Below, in pieces: positions 59,174 to 64,000 of a DNA stretch of 64,000 bases (positions are counted from its first letter, which is position 1; each line of letters starts with the position of its first letter). The position numbers and the translations under genes are program-made. Source of the DNA: Siphonodentalium dalli (lineage: Eukaryota > Mollusca > Scaphopoda > Gadilida > Siphonodentaliidae); assembly GCA_032622095.1 (NCBI GenBank), contig CP136069.1, positions 1,490,001 through 1,554,000 on the forward strand, given 5' to 3'. The notes under the pieces were generated by a model that worked only from the letters and a program-made list of their open reading frames with translations, ran no database searches and was not told where the DNA came from.

Positions 59174-59680
59174 ACATTATCTTTAGTTTGGTATTATTCG
59201 TATTTGATGATTAAAATACACCAAAACATGTTAAAAATAAAAAATAAAAAAAGATAATTTGACGGGATTCGAACTCACGTCGCAATAAAACACAAACTGA
59301 GGGTTTGACGCTCTCACCACTCAGCTACGCACTGCGCTGTTATTTTATAAGAAAATATATTAGTATTAAATATGTAAGCATATAACTGTGTATATTTAAA
59401 CTTTATGTCCAAACTGATTGAAATCGAATATAAAAAGCATCTTTACATTATCTTTAGTTTGGTATTATTCGTATTTGATGATTAAAATACACCAAAACAT
59501 GTTAAAAATAAAAAAAGATAATTTGACGGGATTCGAACTCACGTCGCAATAAAAACACAAACTAAGGTTTGACGCTCTGACCACTCGGCTACGCACTGCG
59601 CTGTTAATTTATAAGAAAATATATTAGTATTAAATATATAGGCATATAACTGTGTATATTTAAACTTTATATATATACCC
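59174..59680 (-). repeat. 271-bp tandem duplication with tRNA-like segments
   Basis: ACATTATCTTTAGTTTGGTA starts at 59174 and 59445. Each copy contains, on the minus strand, a tRNA-like stretch (59330-59261 and 59594-59525): A-box-like GTAGCTGAGTGGTGAGAGCG (copy 1), an anticodon-like hairpin CAAA...TTTG, and B box GAGTTCGAATCCC. The acceptor ends do not pair, the anticodon loop lacks U33 and copy 2 has a shortened loop. These are therefore tRNA-derived (SINE-like) relics, not functional tRNA genes. Confidence 0.75.
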
Positions 59681-59689
59681 CTTTCCGCT

Positions 59690-61005
59690 ATACGGGGAAC
59701 AGGAAAATGCACCTTTTCTTCCCACCAAATCCAAAAGGGCTAATTAAAGAGCAAGGTAATGCCGTAGCAGGTACATTTGGATATTCTATTCACGCCCCCC
59801 CAAATCTTGACCGCTATACTTCAAATTCAAACATCGAGAATTTTTTTTTTGACGAGTACATCTGATAGCTAGTGTTCACGCGCATCTAGAGCGCAATTTT
59901 CTAATTTTCAGATGGAACGGAACGGTTTACTCGTGACAACGCTATATATCATAAATATGTATACTTCTGTAGTCTATCACTAGCCGATTTTTAGCCCCAA
60001 ATCCAAACGGGCCGATGTAGGAGCGAGTTTAATGCGGTGGTACATAAGCCGGTATACTGTAGGTATGACTCTAAAATTTGACCTCTCTAATATAAACGCA
60101 ACCTGCTCAAGGGAGTGTTTGTGTCGGGTGGGTTCAGATTTGGAAAATTCCACCGAAGATCAAATGGGCAAAATTACTCCGAAAATCATATATTGAGATA
60201 AAAACTTTTCGATGAGTGGATGTGATAAGTAGTATATAAACGCAAGATTAGTACACTTTTTAATGATTTATATTGAACGGTTTAACCCTGGTAGCGTATA
60301 ACGTTGTGACGGGTGATATATATTACTCAAATTCAAACCCTCTCTTCATGACGCAAATTCAAACGGACTTAGCAAGAAGCAAGGCAAATGCATGAATATG
60401 CTCACCGATATACTATATAGGTATGTCCGCTCTACTGTAAAAGTAACCTATTGTCACGATTTGATTTGTCCAAAACACTCCCCGGACAAAAGTTTTCCTA
60501 GGTATAAATTTTTTTCGAAATCCGATCGTTTTACTCGATTTGACCTTGAACTTACCATTTCGAATGTCAATGTCAGGTCGGGGTCACGACTTGACCCGCC
60601 CAAAAGACTCCCCGGACAAAAGTACCCATAGGTATCTAATTTCGTGGAAATCCGTGTTTTACCCGATTTGACCTTCGATTGTCCTTTTTGAAGACAAATG
60701 TCAGGTCGGGGGTCACGATTCGACCCGTCCAAAACACTCCCTGGACAAAAGTACCCACATTTATCAGATTTCGTCAAAGTCCGTCCAGCAGTTTTCCCGG
60801 CCATAGCTGACATACAAACAAACAGACAGACAGAAGTACCAAAATATATATTAAATTAAGAAATGTCAATGCAAGTCCACCATCGGATCGTAAGGCACCA
60901 ATATGCAATCGCATGAAGAGGAACACACATATACGCATAACACTCACATGGGATGGGATGGAATACCATGGAAGTATATCTGATTCCATGGAATCTGACC
61001 TCTAG
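59690..61005 (+). mobile_element. Helitron-like composite element E1, copy 2
   Basis: Diverged copy (about 10-15% by eye) of 36241-37623 with a ~115-bp deletion near 59820. It has the same 3' end: CCATGGAA/TTCCATGG stem, then CTAG (61002-61005) followed by T and a (TTA)n tract. The same element in the same position relative to an A unit means that element plus unit were duplicated together. Confidence 0.55.
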
Positions 61006-61041
61006 TTATTATTATTATTATTATTATTATTCTTATTATTA

Positions 61042-62780
61042 TACTTGACACTTTTGTAATCACTATTACTCGAAAAGTACAAGAAGTAGGACACTAAAAC
61101 TTGGTAAGTAGGTTGGGGTACATGAGTTCTATGCCTATGGCCCATAACGATTTTGTCCGCACTTTCACCGAGGAGTTATCTCCCTTTATTTGAAAAAATG
61201 TCATTTTATTATCTCGGAAATTATAAGAAGCAGAGCATCGAAAATTAGACCGTATGCACATCTCGATATGCACTACTGCCCACGGGCATAAAAACTTGTG
61301 TCCGCGCTTTCCCTGAAGAGTTACCGCCCATAGTTGGCAAACCTCTATTTTATTGTACTCTGTTGTCCTCCCGTATCATTCCAGATAACTGTATTTGGTT
61401 TTTGTAGTCGTGTTGACCGTTGTCAGCTTAGTCCGAAGAAGAAAATTTGACAGGGTTGGCCATATATTTTTACACTGGGGTGGGGGCAAAATTTTCGCAA
61501 TTTTTTTTTTTTATTGACATTCATCTATTTAAGTATGTAGATTCCATGAACGAAAACAAACCCATACCGGAAAGGATTTTTGTAATCCGAGAAGAAATGC
61601 AAGAGTTACGGGCCCTCAAAGTTTGCAATTTGGTCCCTGTGCTTGTGCTCACATCTCCTCCGAAGATATCGAACTTAGGATGTCATCTGATATCCCAGTG
61701 CGTGCGGTCCGAAGAGAGCACGCGATGTGCCAAATTTTGCCAGTGTCGGTTAAGTGTTGTGGATCAGGGGAGGGGCGGTCCGGGGTACCAATTTTTTATT
61801 CTTCTCCGAATTAGATGAAACTTGGAGTGTAACATCTACACCGCCAACCGATCTAGAAACTGAAACAATTTAGAAAATCCATTGAAAAATGACGGAGTTG
61901 CGGTCCTTCAAACAATGCAAATTTGGGCCCATGTGCCTGTGACCTCATCTCCTCCGAAGATCTCAAACTTAGGATGTCATCTGATATCGCAGTGCGCGCG
62001 GTCTGAAGAGAGCACGCGATGTGCCAAATTTTGCAAGTGTCGGTTCAGTGTTGTGGGTCAGGGGAGGGGTGGTCCGAGGTACCAAAATTTAGTTCGTCTC
62101 CGAATCATATGAAACTTGGTATATAACATCTACCTTATACGTTGATCATAAAACTGAAAACAGATCGTAAATCCGTTAAAAAATGGCGGAGATTTGGGCC
62201 CTCAAACTTTGAATGTGGGCCCGTATTCTTTCTAATAAACAAAATGTTATTCGTCTCTGAATGAGACAAAATTTATAAAAAATAATCAATGTAACTAGCT
62301 GATCACAATACTCAAAACAATTTTAAAATCCATTGGAAAATAACGGAGTTACGGGCTCTCAAAATTCGCATTTTGGGCCGGGTTTGACTATTTCCCAATC
62401 CCGTCACCCAATTTCGAGGCAGGGGTGGGGTCACTTCCAAACACTTGAGATCAACCCACACATGTTAAGGGAAAGATATAATCATCCTACTTCATATTTT
62501 CCGTCCCTTAACTGCGATTCATTGAGCTCATGATTTGGCCTATTATTATACTTCCATGGTGTAACCAAGGAAGTATATTGTTTTTCTACTGAGGTCGTTT
62601 TCCGTTTATTTCGAAATACTCAGAAACTGATTGCAGTAGGAACGCGAAATCTCTAGCGAATGTAGGCATCGAAGGTTTACTACATATAATGGTATCCGGA
62701 TTTCCGCCCAATGTTTCTTGGCGGAGTTATGGCCCTTTTGCGATTATTTTTCATTGTTATTATTATTATTATTATTATTA
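61042..62780 (+). repeat. Isolated A-type macrosatellite unit
   Basis: C module 61042-62548 and H 62549-62780. Reading against the 41158 unit I saw no substitution in the coding-length frames, although it is separated from array A by the whole B array and by unique DNA. Confidence 0.93.
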
Positions 62781-64000
62781 TACTTCCATGGTGTAACCAA
62801 GGAAGTATATTGTTTTTGTACTGAGGTCGTTTTCCGTTTATTTGAAATACTCAGAAACTAATTGCAGTAGGACCGTGAAATCTCTAGGGAATGTAGGCAT
62901 CTAAGGGATACTGAAAATGAAGATATCGCGATTTCGACCCAACGCTTCCCCACGGTGTGAAATTAAAAATAAAAAAAAAAAATATTTTTCACTATTATTA
63001 TTATTATTATTATACTCAACACTTTTGCAACGCCTTAATATCTGAAAGTATGGGGAGTATCGAAGTGAAAATTTGTATGTATGTTGGGTTCAATGAGTTC
63101 TAACCGGTCGGCATACAACGAATATTGTCCGCGTTTACCCCGCGGAGTTATCTCCCTTTATATGAACAAAATGTCATTTATTATCTCGGAAATTATAGGG
63201 AGCAGAGCATCGAAAATTGGACCGTATGCACACCTCGATATGCCCTACTGCCCACGCGCATCAAAACTTGTGTCCGCGCTTTCCCTGAAGAGTTACCGCC
63301 CATAAATAGGCAAACCTCTATTTCATTGTACTCTGTTGTCGTCTCGTATCATTCCAGATAACTGCATTTGGTTTTCACAGTCGTGTTATTCTTTGTCAGT
63401 TTAGTCCGAGAAAGAAAATTGGACAGGGTCGGACATATATTTTGACACTGGGGTGGGGGGGCAAATTTTTTGCAAAATTAAATTTTGTTTGACATTTATC
63501 TATTTAAGTTTATGTATGTCCCGAACGATAACAAACCCATACCGGAAAGGATTTTTGAAATCCGAGAAGAAATGCAAGAGTTACGGGCCCTCAAAGTTTG
63601 CAATTTGGGCCGATGTGCTTGTGAACACATCTCCTCCGAAGATGTCGAACTTTGGATGTCATCTGATACGCCAATGCGTGCGGGCTGAAGAGAGCACGCG
63701 GTGTGCCAAATTTTGCCAGTGTAGGTTCAGTGATGTGGATCAGGGGAGGGGCGGTCCGGGGTTCCAAAATTTATTTCGTCTCCGAATTATATGAAACTTG
63801 AAATATAACATCTACCATACACGTTGATCACAAAACTGAAAACAGATCGTAAATCCGTTAAAAAATGGCCGAGATTTGGGCCATCAAAATTGAATCTGGA
63901 CCCGTATTCTTTCCAATAACCAAAATGTTAGCCGTCTCCGAATCAGACAAAATTTATAACAAACAACTATGTGAGGAGCTAATCACAATACTGAAAACAA
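62781..64000 (+). repeat. Diverged macrosatellite units running off the window
   Basis: An H-like module (62781, hairpin intact, body altered) and a C-like module from 63013 (TATACTCAACACTTTTGCAA) that follows the C order with many substitutions. It continues past the window end. Confidence 0.88.

Noticed and set aside
59261-59594. Functional tRNA genes
   Set aside because: A- and B-box-like motifs exist but the acceptor stem does not pair, D-stem and anticodon loop are defective, and the copies sit in a tandem duplication.

Overview
This is animal nuclear DNA dominated by repeats. It is AT-rich and holds spliceosomal introns, 5'-truncated non-LTR retrotransposons with short tandem-repeat tails, TTAA- and 8-bp-TSD non-autonomous DNA transposons, Helitron-like ends, minisatellites and long G/C homopolymers. 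The repeat content, including 3'-end LINE proteins with a CxxC...H...C knuckle and ubiquitous AAAGGGAGATAACTC-type repeats, suggests a mollusc and most likely a bivalve. That assignment is an inference from style, not a proof. No bacterial-type operon, CRISPR array, rRNA or intact tRNA gene was seen.

Layout. 0-5.4 kb: foldback, minisatellites, a LINE reverse-transcriptase relic nested in a 51-bp minisatellite, and an inverted pair of tRNA-like halves. 5.5-8.8 kb: a candidate first exon, a 592-bp TTAA element, a hairpin-headed 160-bp tandem repeat and a minus-strand LINE 3' end. 8.78-24.57 kb: the one convincing gene, four coding exons (8777-8858, 12490-12545, 20145-20228, 24400-24471) that join in frame through consensus splice sites into a 97-residue protein of unknown function. 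Its introns are packed with mobile DNA, including a 4.46-kb element (14986-19446) whose inverted arms are built from a ~185-bp satellite and which has a perfect 8-bp target duplication. 24.6-31.36 kb: intergenic repeats, among them a hAT-type element with a perfect TSD inside a G-run, two TTAA/CCCTTT miniature elements, and G/C runs of up to 43 bp. 31362-31461 is a 100-N assembly gap.

31.46-64.0 kb is essentially one modular macrosatellite field. Two modules (H, ~215-250 bp, starting with a hairpin; C, ~1.2-1.5 kb) alternate and are always joined at (TTA)n. Diverged units fill 31.5-36.1 kb. A nearly identical array of four 1,760-bp A units (37.64-44.68 kb) runs into nine 1,437-bp B units (44.68-57.61 kb). 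Another A unit, apparently identical, lies at 61.04-62.78 kb. Two diverged copies of a Helitron-like element (36.24-37.62 and 59.69-61.01 kb) sit immediately before the A units.

The short open frames inside the satellite and microsatellite fields are not genes. Apart from the four-exon gene, two further stretches could be real coding exons (5561-5660 plus; 58880-59110 minus), both tentative. The most unusual material is the satellite-armed 4.46-kb element, the two-type macrosatellite with homogenised A units on both sides of a B array, and a shared GAGTTAYNNCCCTTT-like core recurring in otherwise different repeat families.
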